Below are positions 1 through 8,614 of a stretch of DNA of 64,000 nt, piece by piece. The DNA is from Amycolatopsis deserti. GTDB lineage: Bacteria > Actinomycetota > Actinomycetes > Mycobacteriales > Pseudonocardiaceae. The position numbers and the translations under genes are program-made. The notes below the pieces were generated by a model. The model was not told the DNA's origin. It did not search any database and saw nothing but the letters and a program-made list of their open reading frames with translations. Position 1 is the stretch's first letter. The number at the start of each line of letters is the position of its first letter. The stretch spans positions 62,001-126,000 of the forward strand of contig NZ_BNAU01000008.1 in assembly GCF_014653945.1 (NCBI RefSeq), in the 5' to 3' direction.

Positions 1-602
1 CGCGCCGCGCCGGAGGTGCCGAGGCTCTGCAGCGCGCTCCACAACCCGTGCCGGATGTGGAACCCGAGCGCGACCACCGCCAGCGTGTAGACCAGCGTCA
101 CGTACCAGAGCCGGAAGTCGGCGGTGACGTTGTCGTGCACCGCGCCCGGCACGCCGTTCGGGTTGAGGTGCCCGGTGGTCAGGTCGAGCACGTGGTAGAC
201 GACGAACAACGCGAGCATCACCCCGCCCCAGCGCATCGTCCGCGCCGCGTAGTCACCCTGGACGCGCCCGCGGTGGGCGTAGCGGACCGGGCGGGCGGCG
301 CGAGCGCGGCGCGCCAGACGAGCGGCGGTGACGGCGTGCAGCACGACGCAGACGACCAGCCCGGTGCGCAGCACCCACAGGAACCCGGAGTGCCCGAGGA
401 CGCTGTCCAGGATCGTCCGCAGCCAGGCCGCGTAGTGGTCGAAGCTCGCCGCGGAGACGAAGAACTTCAGGTTGCCCAGCATGTGCGCGATGACGAAGAG
501 CAGCAGGAGCAGGCCGGTCACGGCCATGATCGCCTTCTGCCCGACGGTCGAGGACCACAGCCGGCGTGGTCGTGGTGGTGCGGAACGTTCGAGTAGGGCC
601 AC
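1..602 (-). CDS. sdhC: Succinate dehydrogenase cytochrome b (b558-type) subunit, partial
   Basis: Membrane anchor of succinate dehydrogenase that carries haem and passes electrons to quinone. About 200 residues are visible; the C-terminus and the rest of the operon lie beyond the left edge. A basic leader ending RRLWSSTVGQKAIMAVTG is followed by hydrophobic segments such as LLLLLFVIAHMLGNL, LVVCVVLHAVTA, VMLALFVVYHVLDL and YVTLVYTLAVVALGFH, each holding a His that could serve haem or quinone binding. I chose GTG 602 because it gives the short basic N-terminus usual in this family; ATG 527 would remove it. It is divergent from the LysR gene at 674, a common arrangement for control of this operon. 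The family call is firm; the exact start is not. Confidence 0.82.
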   Translation of the reverse strand, partial: MALLERSAPPRPRRLWSSTVGQKAIMAVTGLLLLLFVIAHMLGNLKFFVSAASFDHYAAWLRTILDSVLGHSGFLWVLRTGLVVCVVLHAVTAARLARRARAARPVRYAHRGRVQGDYAARTMRWGGVMLALFVVYHVLDLTTGHLNPNGVPGAVHDNVTADFRLWYVTLVYTLAVVALGFHIRHGLWSALQSLGTSGAA

Positions 603-630
603 TCGGGCAGCGTGCGGCCCGCGACGACGA

Positions 631-676
631 GTCGTCCAATATATCGAAGCGCTGGAGACGATAGCCTGAAGCTATG
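631..676. promoter_or_regulatory. LysR-type regulatory region between sdhC and LysR gene
   Basis: The intergenic region holds CGTCCAATA (633-641) and an inverted repeat ATAGC-CTGAA-GCTAT (661-675) whose right arm runs into the ATG of the LysR gene at 674. This fits a LysR-type binding box that lets the regulator control itself and the divergent sdhC gene. The same two motifs in the same order precede the second LysR gene at 5190-5230. Role inferred from position and symmetry. Confidence 0.5.
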
Positions 677-1594
677 ACGTTGCAGCAGCTGCTGTACTTC
701 CTGGCGGTGGCCGAGACGCGGCACTTCACGCGCGCCGCCGAGCGCACGTATGTGGCGCAGCCCTCACTGAGCAAGCAGGTCCGCGCACTGGAGGACGAGC
801 TGGGCGCGCCGCTGTTCAGCCGCGCACGGGGCAACGTCACGCTCACCCCGGCCGGCGAGGCGCTGCTGCCGATCGCGCGGCGCATCGTCGCCGACGTGGA
901 CACCGCGCGGCTGGAGGTCGCCGAGCTGGTCGGGCTGCGCCGCGGCCGGGTCCGGGTGGGCGCCACGCCGAGCCTGTGCGTCACCGTGTTCGCCGACGTG
1001 CTGCACCGCTTCCACCGCGAGTACCCGGGCATCGAGCTGGTGGTGGAGGAGAGCGGGTCGAAGGACCTGGTGCGGGCGCTGACGCACGGCGAGCTGGACC
1101 TGGCGGTGCTGATCGCGGCCGGGGCGGAGGCGGCCCTGACGACGGTGCCGCTGCTGCGGGAGCGGCTGGTGGTGGCCGCGCCGGCCAGGGTGGACCTGGG
1201 CGCGGCGGTCCGGCTCGAGGAGCTGCGCGACCGGCCGCTGGTGATGTTCCGGGAGGGCTACGACCTGCGGGACGTCACCCTGCAGGCCTGCCGCGCCGCC
1301 GGGTTCACGCCGGTGTTCGCGGCGCAGGGCGGGGAGATGGACGCCGTGCTCCGGTTCGTCGAGGTGGGGCTGGGGGTGGCGGTCGTGCCGACCCTGGTGC
1401 TGACCGGGCGGCCCGCCCTGCGGGGGACGCCCCTGACCGCGCCGGAGATGACGCGGACGATCGCGCTGGCCCAGCGGAGCGACGTGGCGCCCACCAACGC
1501 GGCCCGCGCGTTCCGCGACACGCTGCGCGCCCACCTCGACGACCTGCACCGGGACGGCGGCCTGCCGGCGGGGGTGGAGCTGGTGGGGCGGTGA
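674..1594 (+). CDS. LysR family transcriptional regulator
   Basis: 306-residue LysR-type regulator, a normal length. The N-terminal winged helix-turn-helix is clear (LLYFLAVAETRHFTRAAE, then QPSLSKQVRALEDELGAPLF), followed by an effector-binding domain from about residue 90 (RVRVGATPSLCVTVFADVL). ATG 674 is the natural start: MTLQQLLYFL is the usual LysR N-terminus. It is transcribed away from the sdhC gene and probably regulates that succinate dehydrogenase operon and itself; the sequence gives position and a shared box but not the ligand. Confidence 0.9.
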   Translation: MTLQQLLYFLAVAETRHFTRAAERTYVAQPSLSKQVRALEDELGAPLFSRARGNVTLTPAGEALLPIARRIVADVDTARLEVAELVGLRRGRVRVGATPSLCVTVFADVLHRFHREYPGIELVVEESGSKDLVRALTHGELDLAVLIAAGAEAALTTVPLLRERLVVAAPARVDLGAAVRLEELRDRPLVMFREGYDLRDVTLQACRAAGFTPVFAAQGGEMDAVLRFVEVGLGVAVVPTLVLTGRPALRGTPLTAPEMTRTIALAQRSDVAPTNAARAFRDTLRAHLDDLHRDGGLPAGVELVGR

Positions 1595-2257
1595 GTGGCC
1601 TGGCCGGGATGACGGGGGTGCCGGGCGGGTGCAAGCCGGGTGGTGCGGGTGCCATTGCCGTGGATTGCCGTGGGCTGGGCAGGTGTCAGTCAGCGGTGGA
1701 GGCGGTGCATGTGGCGGTGGCGGGGGGGTGCAATGGTGCCTGACGGGCTCGTGGGCGCCCCGCCGGCGGGGGAGGGGTGAGTGAGCCGATGGTGCAGGCG
1801 CCCGCCCAAGTCGAGGCGCCCTGCCGGCGGCGGTGGAGCTGGTCAGGGCGGGGTGACTGGGTCCGCCGGAAGGGCGGGTCCGGCGCGCGGTGGACCTGAC
1901 GGGCCGCCACGGCGAGCGGCATACCGGCTGCTGCCGGGGCGCACGGGCCCGCTCGGGCCTCTCGTTGCGGCCACTCACACGATCGAATCCTCGCCGCGCC
2001 GCCGCCCACATCGGTCTTGATCGGTTCACCAATCCCGTGCACTGAGTAACGCCACGCCTGGCCGGATGCGATCTCACGGGATGTCACCACCCACGCACCC
2101 CGGTGCGTCATGTCAGTGAGACCGCGTTCACACGGTTGCGGCACCGGCCGGCACGTTCTCACCACGTGATCAGTGACCCGGGACGCGCGGGGCGGCCGGG
2201 GGACTACGGTTCTCCGTAGACTGACTGGACGCGCCCTGGCGGGCAGGGCGCGGATCT
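1595..2257. other. Non-coding gap between LysR gene and dxs
   Basis: No convincing gene. Open frames here are Pro/Arg/Gly-rich shadows without family signatures. The segment at 1822-1845 repeats the 3' end of the LysR gene (1561-1584) with one mismatch in 24 bases, so part of the gap may be duplicated LysR tail. The last 150 bases, less GC-rich, presumably carry the dxs promoter. Confidence 0.5.
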
Positions 2258-2275
2258 ATGCGGGTGAGGTGGAAA

Positions 2276-4192
2276 GTGACGCTGCTGGAGTCCGTGCACG
2301 GACCGGCCGACCTGAAGCGCATGGGACACGGCCAGCTCGAGCACCTGGCGGGCGAGATCCGCGACTTCCTGGTCGACAAGGTCCGCCGCTCCGGCGGCCA
2401 CCTCGGCCCGAACCTCGGCGTGGTCGAGCTGACCCTGGCGCTGCACCGGGTCTTCGACTCGCCCAAGGACGCGATCGTCTGGGACGTCGGTCACCAGTGC
2501 TACGTGCACAAGATCGTGACCGGCCGGCACCCCGACTTCGACCTGCTGCGCCAGCAGGGCGGGCCGTCGGGCTACCCGTCCCGGGAGGAGAGCGAGCACG
2601 ACCTGGTGGAGAACAGCCACGCCTCCACCGCGCTGTCCTATGTGGACGGCCTGTCGAAGGCGTTCGAGCTGGCCGGTGGCGGTCGGCACGCCGTCGCGGT
2701 CGTCGGGGACGGCGCGCTGACCGGCGGCATGTGCTGGGAGGCGCTGAACAACATCGCCGCCGAGCCGGGCCGTCCGGTGGTGATCGTGGTCAACGACAAC
2801 GGCCGGTCCTACTCGCCGACGATCGGCGGCTTCGCCGAGCACCTGGCTTCGCTGCGGCTGCAGCCCGGCTACGAGCGCATGCTCGACGGCGGCCGCGAGC
2901 TGCTGCTCAACACCCCGGTGGTGGGCAAGCCGATCTACGCGGCGCTGCACGCGGCCAAGGCCGGAATCAAGGACGCCCTGAGCCCGCAGGAGATGTTCTC
3001 CGACCTCAAGCTCAAGTACCTCGGCCCGGTCGACGGCCACGACATCGCCGCGCTGGAGAAGGCGTTCCAGGCGGCCAAGGCGTTCGGCGGCCCGGTCGTC
3101 GTGCACGCGGTCACCGAGAAGGGCCACGGTTACCCGCCCGCGGTGAACCACGAGGCCGACCAGATGCACCAGACCGACCCGATCGACCCGGAGACCGGCC
3201 TGCCCAAGCCGAAGGGCCTGAGCTGGACGTCGGTGTTCGGTGACGAGCTGGCGCGCATCGGCGAGGAGCGCGAGGACGTCGTGGCGATCACCGCGGCGAT
3301 GCTGCGCTCCACCGGGCTGCACGAGTTCGCCGAGCGGCACCCGGACCGCTGGTTCGACGTCGGCATCGCCGAGCAGCACGCGCTGACCTCGGCCGCCGGC
3401 CTCGCGATGGGCGGGCTGCACCCGGTCGTCGCGGTGTACTCGACGTTCCTCAACCGGGCCTTCGACCAGTTGCTGATGGACGTGGCGCTGCACCGCCAGC
3501 CGGTCACGCTGATCCTGGACCGGGCCGGCATCACCGGCCCGGACGGCCCGAGCCACCACGGCATGTGGGACCTGTCGCTGCTGGGCATGGTGCCCGGCAT
3601 GCGCGTCGCCGCGCCACGGGACGCCCAGACCCTGCGCGAGGAGCTGCGGGAGGCGGTGGCCGTGTCCGACGGGCCGACCGCGCTGCGGTTCTCCAAGGGC
3701 AGCGTCACCGAGTCGGTGCCCGCGGTCGAGCGGATCGGCGTGGTCGACGTGCTGCGCCGCCCGCGTGAGGGCGCCGGCGCGGACGTGCTGCTGGTCGCCG
3801 TGGGCGCGTTCGCGCCGCTCGGGCTGGCCGCCGCCGAGCGGCTGGCCGACCAGGGCATCGGCGTGACGGTCGTCGACCCGCGGTGGGTGCTGCCGGTGCC
3901 GCACGAGCTGGTCGGCCTGGCGCGGGAGCACCGGCTGGTCGTGACGGTCGAGGACAGCGGTCGCCACGGCGGCTTCGGCAGCGCGCTGTCGGCCGTCCTG
4001 CGGGACGCCGAGTGCGACGTGCCGCTGCGCGACCTGGCCGTGCCGCAGAAGTTCCTGCCGCACGGCTCGCGCGAGGAGGTGCTGGCGAGCGTCGGCCTGA
4101 CCGCGCAGGACGTGGCGCGGCGCGTGACGGAGTGGGCGTCGAACCTGATCGGCGAAGCCCAGCCGGCGACGGCGGACGCCCCGACCGAGTAG
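2276..4192 (+). CDS. dxs: 1-deoxy-D-xylulose-5-phosphate synthase
   Basis: Condenses pyruvate and glyceraldehyde-3-phosphate with loss of CO2 to give DXP, the first step of the MEP isoprenoid pathway and a source of the thiamine and pyridoxal skeletons. 638 residues, full length. The thiamine-diphosphate domain has [18 protein letters not shown], the [16 protein letters not shown] cofactor motif and YLGPVDGHD; the central transketolase-like domain has [18 protein letters not shown] with the catalytic Glu, and [15 protein letters not shown]; the C-terminal domain includes [13 protein letters not shown] prefer GTG 2276 ([16 protein letters not shown], with AGGTGG six bases upstream) over ATG 2258. 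Followed by a strong hairpin at 4204. Confidence 0.97.
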   Translation: MTLLESVHGPADLKRMGHGQLEHLAGEIRDFLVDKVRRSGGHLGPNLGVVELTLALHRVFDSPKDAIVWDVGHQCYVHKIVTGRHPDFDLLRQQGGPSGYPSREESEHDLVENSHASTALSYVDGLSKAFELAGGGRHAVAVVGDGALTGGMCWEALNNIAAEPGRPVVIVVNDNGRSYSPTIGGFAEHLASLRLQPGYERMLDGGRELLLNTPVVGKPIYAALHAAKAGIKDALSPQEMFSDLKLKYLGPVDGHDIAALEKAFQAAKAFGGPVVVHAVTEKGHGYPPAVNHEADQMHQTDPIDPETGLPKPKGLSWTSVFGDELARIGEEREDVVAITAAMLRSTGLHEFAERHPDRWFDVGIAEQHALTSAAGLAMGGLHPVVAVYSTFLNRAFDQLLMDVALHRQPVTLILDRAGITGPDGPSHHGMWDLSLLGMVPGMRVAAPRDAQTLREELREAVAVSDGPTALRFSKGSVTESVPAVERIGVVDVLRRPREGAGADVLLVAVGAFAPLGLAAAERLADQGIGVTVVDPRWVLPVPHELVGLAREHRLVVTVEDSGRHGGFGSALSAVLRDAECDVPLRDLAVPQKFLPHGSREEVLASVGLTAQDVARRVTEWASNLIGEAQPATADAPTE

Positions 4193-4203
4193 ACACCCGC
4201 GGC

Positions 4204-4230
4204 GGCCGCGCTCACACAACGAGCGCGGCC
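4204..4230 (+). terminator. Hairpin terminator after dxs
   Basis: Perfect 10-bp inverted repeat GGCCGCGCTC / GAGCGCGGCC around the 7-base loop ACACAAC, twelve bases after the dxs stop. No T-run follows, as is common in high-GC actinomycetes. It lies between the convergent dxs and reductase genes and may serve both. Confidence 0.7.
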
Positions 4231-4289
4231 ACCCGCGGTCGGCAGGAGGTCGCCGCGGCAGTCCTTCGTGGACGGACGACGGCCGGGCG

Positions 4290-5159
4290 CTAAGCCGCGG
4301 GGCGCAGGTTCTCCTCGCACCACTGGCGGAACGTCGTCGGCGTCGTCGACTCCGGGGTCCGCGGCTCGGCGTTGTCCAGGCCCGCGTTCTTGGCCGCCAT
4401 CATGTCGACCATGCCCCGCGCCATCGTCTCGGACCAGCCCTGCTGCCGCAGGCCGGCGGTCAGCGCCTCGGCCGTGACCGGCTCGAACCGCACCGGGCGG
4501 CCCAGCACGTCCGACATGATCTCGGCCATCTCCAGGTGGGACAGGTCCTCCGGGCCGAGCACCGGGACCTCGCCCCGCCCGGTCCACGACTCGTCGAGCA
4601 GCAGCCGGGCGGCGGCGTCGGCGATGTCCTTGGTCGCGCACAGCGGCCGCTTGTGATCGGGGATCGCCATGGCGGACCACACGCCGTCGCGCATGATCGA
4701 CGACGCCTGCCAGAGCAGGTTGTCCATGAAGGTCGGCATCGTCAGCGCGCGGTAGCGCACGCCGGTGCGCGCGATCAGGTCGTCCATCGCCAGCGACGCC
4801 GACACGAGCCCGGCGTTGACCGCGACTCCCCGGCCCAGGGCCGACACGCCGACCACCCGCAGGTCCTGGGTGCGGAACAGCTCGCACGCCGGGCGGGTGA
4901 AGTCCAGGAACGCGCGGTCCAGGCTGTCCGCGGCGGGGTTCGGCGGGACCAGCCAGAAGACGGCGTCGGCGCCGGCGAACGCCTTGCCGACCACCTCGGG
5001 GTCGCCGTGGGAGCCGACGACGACCTCGGCCTTCTCGCGGACCCCGGGGGTGAGCCGGGACGGGTCGCGCACGATGACGCGGACCGGCGCCCCGGCGGTG
5101 AGCAGGGATTCGGTGAGGTGCCGGCCGATCCGGCCGGTCGGTGCGGTGATGACGATCAT
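4290..5159 (-). CDS. NmrA-type NAD(P)-binding reductase
   Basis: 289-residue atypical short-chain dehydrogenase of the NmrA / NAD(P)H-binding type. The N-terminus is a Rossmann fold (MIVITAPTGRIGRHLTESLL) with an Arg-containing second strand suited to NADP(H) (VRVIVRDPSRL). GADAVFWLVPP, YRALTMPTFMDNLL and DIADAAARLLLDE are typical of the group. The substrate is not evident; relatives include quinone reductase-like and isoflavone reductase-like enzymes and redox sensors. It is divergent from the LysR gene at 5229 and is its likely target. Start ATG 5159 gives the canonical Rossmann N-terminus. Confidence 0.85.
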   Translation of the reverse strand: MIVITAPTGRIGRHLTESLLTAGAPVRVIVRDPSRLTPGVREKAEVVVGSHGDPEVVGKAFAGADAVFWLVPPNPAADSLDRAFLDFTRPACELFRTQDLRVVGVSALGRGVAVNAGLVSASLAMDDLIARTGVRYRALTMPTFMDNLLWQASSIMRDGVWSAMAIPDHKRPLCATKDIADAAARLLLDESWTGRGEVPVLGPEDLSHLEMAEIMSDVLGRPVRFEPVTAEALTAGLRQQGWSETMARGMVDMMAAKNAGLDNAEPRTPESTTPTTFRQWCEENLRPAA

Positions 5160-5189
5160 GCGACCACCCTCCGCCCGGACGGCGCCGAT

Positions 5190-5231
5190 CGTCCAATACC
5201 TCTTTTCCGGAATTGATACCCTGCAGGTATG
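5190..5231. promoter_or_regulatory. LysR-type regulatory region between reductase and second LysR gene
   Basis: CGTCCAATA (5190-5198) is followed 16 bases later by GATA and the inverted repeat ATACC-CTGCA-GGTAT (5216-5230), which overlaps the ATG at 5229. Both elements match those before the first LysR gene in order and approximate spacing. Likely autoregulatory site also controlling the divergent reductase. Confidence 0.5.
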
Positions 5232-6038
5232 GATCTGGACCTGCGCAAGCTGCGGTACTTCACCGCCGTCGCCGAGCACGGGCACTTCGGCCGCGCGGCG
5301 GAGCGGCTGCACATCGCGCAGCCGGTGCTGAGCAGGCAGATCCGGGCGCTGGAACGGGAACTGGGCTGCGAGCTGCTGGAGCGCACGACGCGGTCGGTGC
5401 GGCTGACGGCGGCCGGCGAGCAGCTGTACGCGGACGCGCCCGGCGTGCTGGCCACCGCCGTGGCCGCGACGCGCCGGGCCTACGGCGCCGCGCGGGGTGC
5501 GCGCCGCCTGGTGCTCGGGTTCGCGCCCGGGCTGACCGTGTCCCCGGCGGTCCGGGCGTTCGCCCAGGCGCACCCGGGCGTCGAGGTCGAGTTGCTGCAC
5601 CTCAACTGGTTCGAACAGGCCGAGGCGATGCGCGACGGCCGCGCCGACGTGGGGTACCTGCGGCAGCCGTTCGACCCCACCGGCTTGCGGACGCTGCGGG
5701 TGGGCAGCGAGCCGAAAGTGGTGTGCCTGCCCGCCGCGCACCCGCTGGCGAAGCGGCGGCAGGTGCGGTACGCCGACCTCGAGGGCGAACACGTCATCGA
5801 CGCGCAGGCCAGGCGGATCAGCACGATCGAGGAGAAGCTGGAGCTGGTCGCGGCCGGCCTGGGCATCGCGATGATCCCCCGCAGCGTGGCGCGCTACTAC
5901 TCCCGGCCCGACGTGGTGCACCGCCGCATCGGGGACGCCGAGGAGTTCGAGATCGGCCTCGCCGTCGCAGACGGGCACCGGCGACCGCACCTGGAGGACT
6001 TCGTGACGATCGCGGCGCGGGTGCTGTCCGGCAGGTGA
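5229..6038 (+). CDS. LysR family transcriptional regulator
   Basis: 269-residue LysR-type regulator, slightly short for the family. The DNA-binding domain is clear (LRKLRYFTAVAEHGHFGRAAE, QPVLSRQIRALERELGCELL). The effector domain begins near residue 90 with LVLGFAPGLTVSPAVRAFAQ and keeps the usual pattern, including IAMIPRSVARYY. It probably controls the divergent NmrA-type reductase and itself through the box overlapping its start codon. The inducer cannot be read from sequence. Confidence 0.9.
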   Translation: MDLDLRKLRYFTAVAEHGHFGRAAERLHIAQPVLSRQIRALERELGCELLERTTRSVRLTAAGEQLYADAPGVLATAVAATRRAYGAARGARRLVLGFAPGLTVSPAVRAFAQAHPGVEVELLHLNWFEQAEAMRDGRADVGYLRQPFDPTGLRTLRVGSEPKVVCLPAAHPLAKRRQVRYADLEGEHVIDAQARRISTIEEKLELVAAGLGIAMIPRSVARYYSRPDVVHRRIGDAEEFEIGLAVADGHRRPHLEDFVTIAARVLSGR

Positions 6039-6284
6039 CCTGCGCGGGAACACCAGCGGAGATGACCACAGTGGACAGCGGCGACCCGGTGCGGCCGACG
6101 CCGGTGGCCGGGTGCCACGAGGTGGGCGATCAGCCCTGCGGTGGCGCGGCTGCCGGGGCCGGCCTTGGCCGGGACGCCCGCGCCCTCGCGCGGGCCGGGC
6201 GAGAACGCGCTGCCCGCGCGCGGCCGCTGCTGCCGGCCCGCCCAGTCGCCGGTGCCCGCCGCCGCGGCTGCGGGGGCGCCGGCC
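6039..6284. other. Non-coding gap
   Basis: No gene recognised between two convergently placed genes. The stretch is very GC-rich and repetitive in G/C triplets; the open frames read as Arg/Ala/Pro-rich shadows. Confidence 0.5.
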
Positions 6285-6713
6285 TCACCTGGCCCGGGTG
6301 TAGACCAGCTCGAAGTCCAGTTGCCAGTCCGCGTCCGGCATGCGCTTCTCCCACGCGCCGTCGATGCGGTCGCCGTCCGCGCTGAACGTTCCGGTGAACC
6401 GCTGCGCGAAGTCCAGCGGCGTGAAGTCCGCGGTCTCGCGCAGCAGCGTCCACCGCGAGCCGTCGAAGGTCATCGCGTACAGGCGGCTCACCCCGCGCGA
6501 ATCGAAGTAGTGCTGGGTGTACCCGCCGTTCCCGTCCGGCCCCACCACGGCCAGGCTGTCCGGCACCTCGGGCAGCGGCACCTCGGTGCGCTGCGCCAGG
6601 TACGTCCCGTCGAGGATCCACTCGAAGACCGACCGCGCCGGCGGCGCGCCGGGGAACCCGACCGCCACGGTCCACTCGCCGGTGAAGACGTCCAGTCCGC
6701 TCATCCGGGCCAC
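6285..6713 (-). CDS. Hypothetical protein, lipocalin/DUF1579-like fold suspected
   Basis: 142-residue soluble protein with no signal peptide. GEWTVAVGFPG near the N-terminus, alternating strand pattern, GNGGYTQHYFDSRGVSRLYAM and FTGTFSADGDRIDGAWEKR resemble small beta-barrel proteins of the DUF1579/lipocalin kind, in which a sample weight-like W and a Tyr-Phe-Asp strand recur. I infer a ligand-binding barrel but cannot name a ligand. Starts at ATG 6713 or ATG 6704; the second begins MSGLDVFTGEW. Convergent with the LysR gene and divergent from the response regulator at 6786. Codon use looks like a real gene. Confidence 0.65.
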   Translation of the reverse strand: MARMSGLDVFTGEWTVAVGFPGAPPARSVFEWILDGTYLAQRTEVPLPEVPDSLAVVGPDGNGGYTQHYFDSRGVSRLYAMTFDGSRWTLLRETADFTPLDFAQRFTGTFSADGDRIDGAWEKRMPDADWQLDFELVYTRAR

Positions 6714-6785
6714 CCCCAGCCATCGGGAACGGCCAGGATACCGCCTTTGAGGTAACTCTCAGGAAACTGTGGCACGGTGGTCCGC

Positions 6786-7463
6786 GTGCGAATTCTGGTA
6801 GTCGAGGACGAGGCGCCGCTGGCGGACGCGATCGCGCGCGGGCTGCGCCGGGAAGGCATGGCGGTCGACGTCGCCCTCACCGGTGACGAGGGGCACGAGA
6901 AGGCGAGCATCACCCGCTACGACGTGGTGCTGCTGGACCGCGACCTGCCCGGCATGTCCGGCGACGAGCTGTGCCGTCAGATCGTCTCCTCCGACGAGCT
7001 GACCCGCGTCCTCATGCTGACCGCCAGCGGTACAGTCTCCGACCGCGTCGAGGGCCTGTCCCTGGGCGCCGACGACTACCTGGCCAAGCCGTTCGCCTTC
7101 CCCGAGCTGGTCGCCCGCGTGCGTGCCCTCGGCCGCCGCGCCACCCCGGCCGCGCCGCCGCTGCTCACCGTCGGCGACGTGCAGCTGGACCCGGCCAAGC
7201 GCACCGTCCGCCGCGCGAGCGGCCCGGTCGACCTGACCCGCAAGGAGTTCGGCGTCCTCGAGGTCCTGATGTCCGCCAAGGGCGCGGTCGTCAGCAGCGA
7301 GGAGCTGCTCGAGCGCGTGTGGGACGAGAACGCCGACCCGTTCACCACGACCGTCCGGGTCACGGTGATGACCCTGCGCAAGAAGCTGGGCGAACCTGGG
7401 ATCATCGAGACCGTGGTGGGATCCGGGTACCGGGCACGCGACACCGGCCCCGCGAAGGGGTGA
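6786..7463 (+). CDS. OmpR-type two-component response regulator
   Basis: Receiver plus winged-helix DNA-binding protein. The receiver has the acidic pocket (RILVVEDEAPL), phospho-acceptor Asp in VVLLDRDLPG (about residue 51), MLTASG and the Lys in YLAKPF. The C-terminal OmpR domain follows from about residue 125 (LTRKEFGVLEVLM, FTTTVRVTVMTLRKKLG, VVGSGYRA). Phosphorylation by the kinase that overlaps its stop by four bases (GTGA at 7460-7463) is expected. GTG 6786 (MRILVVEDE) is preferred, with GGTGG five bases upstream; GTG 6777 would add three residues. The signal and regulon are unknown. Confidence 0.93.
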   Translation: MRILVVEDEAPLADAIARGLRREGMAVDVALTGDEGHEKASITRYDVVLLDRDLPGMSGDELCRQIVSSDELTRVLMLTASGTVSDRVEGLSLGADDYLAKPFAFPELVARVRALGRRATPAAPPLLTVGDVQLDPAKRTVRRASGPVDLTRKEFGVLEVLMSAKGAVVSSEELLERVWDENADPFTTTVRVTVMTLRKKLGEPGIIETVVGSGYRARDTGPAKG

Positions 7464-8599
7464 GCGCGCGCTCGACACGCACGCCGGTTCGCAGCCTGCG
7501 GGCGCGCATCACGCTGCTCGCGACCGGGCTGGCGGCCGGCGTCAGCCTCGTGCTGCTCTGGCTGGCCTGGACGCTGGTCGGTGACGCCGTGTCCGCGGTG
7601 CCGCAGATGCCGCCGGGCACGGTCGTGCGCGTCGACGGCGTGGACGTGGACGCCGCCGCACTGGCCGCGCACCTGCGCGACCACGCGCGCGACAAGATGC
7701 TGCTCGCCGGCACCATCGCGTTCTGCTGCGTGGTCCTGGCCACCGCGGTCCTGGCCTGGACGTTCACCTCCCGCGTGCTGCGCCCGCTGCGCGACATCAC
7801 CGGCACCGCGCGGCGGCTGTCGGTCGAATCGCTGGGGGAGCGCATCGGTGACGTCGACGCGCGCGGCGAGCTGGCCGAGCTGGCCCAGACGTTCGACGCG
7901 ATGCTCGACCGGCTGCAGTCGGCGTTCGAGGCGCAGCGGCACTTCGTCGCCAACGCCAGCCACGAGCTGCGCACCCCGCTGTCGGTGATCCGCACCGAGC
8001 TGGACGTCACGCTCGCCGACGACCAGGCCGACACCGCCGAGCTGCGGCGCATGGCCGGCGTGGTGCGGGATGCGACTGAGCGGGCCAACCAGCTCGTCGG
8101 GTCGTTGCTGCTGCTCGCCCGCACCGACGGCGCCGGGCTGGTGGTGACCGAGCCGGTCGACCTCGCGGCGCTGGTCGCCAGCGCGTGGCGGGCGGTGTCC
8201 GGGGAGGCCGACCAGCGCGGCCTGAAGACCACCTTCCATTGCGAGCCGGCGTGGACCACGGGCGATCCTGCGCTGCTGGAGCGCATCGCGGGCAACCTGC
8301 TGGAGAACGCGGTGCGGCACAACGTCGACGCCGGCTGGATCGAGGTCACCACGCAGGCCGGGGAGCAGTGGGCGACGCTGCGGGTGCGCTCCTCGGGCGG
8401 GCTGGTCGACCCGCAGGCGGTCGACGAGCTGTTCGAGCCGTTCCGCCGCGCCGGAGTGGCGCGCACGGCCCGGCACGGTGCCGGTCTGGGGTTGTCGATC
8501 GTGCGGGCGGCGGTGGAGGCGCACGACGGGCTGGTGAGCGCGGAACCGGTGGTCGGCGGCGGCCTCGCGGTCACCGTCCGGCTGCCCGCGACCCGCTGA
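7460..8599 (+). CDS. Two-component sensor histidine kinase
   Basis: 379-residue membrane kinase paired with the upstream regulator. Two transmembrane segments (about residues 18-40, and 80-102 with FCCVVLATAVLAWTF) bracket a small extracytoplasmic loop of about 40 residues. A HAMP domain follows (SRVLRPLRDITGTARRL), then the dimerisation helix with phospho-accepting His at about residue 168 (NASHELRTPLSVIRTELDV), and an ATPase domain with N-box NLLENAVRHN and G-box GAGLGLSIV. The short sensor loop argues against a large ligand. GTG 7460 overlaps the regulator stop, suggesting translational coupling. Confidence 0.93.
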   Translation: MSARSTRTPVRSLRARITLLATGLAAGVSLVLLWLAWTLVGDAVSAVPQMPPGTVVRVDGVDVDAAALAAHLRDHARDKMLLAGTIAFCCVVLATAVLAWTFTSRVLRPLRDITGTARRLSVESLGERIGDVDARGELAELAQTFDAMLDRLQSAFEAQRHFVANASHELRTPLSVIRTELDVTLADDQADTAELRRMAGVVRDATERANQLVGSLLLLARTDGAGLVVTEPVDLAALVASAWRAVSGEADQRGLKTTFHCEPAWTTGDPALLERIAGNLLENAVRHNVDAGWIEVTTQAGEQWATLRVRSSGGLVDPQAVDELFEPFRRAGVARTARHGAGLGLSIVRAAVEAHDGLVSAEPVVGGGLAVTVRLPATR

Positions 8600-8614
8600 G
8601 TTACGGTGCTGGGC

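Noticed and set aside
1686-2165. 159-codon minus-strand frame in the gap before dxs
   Set aside because: Arg/Pro-rich composition, no family motif, no ribosome site; typical open shadow of GC-rich DNA.
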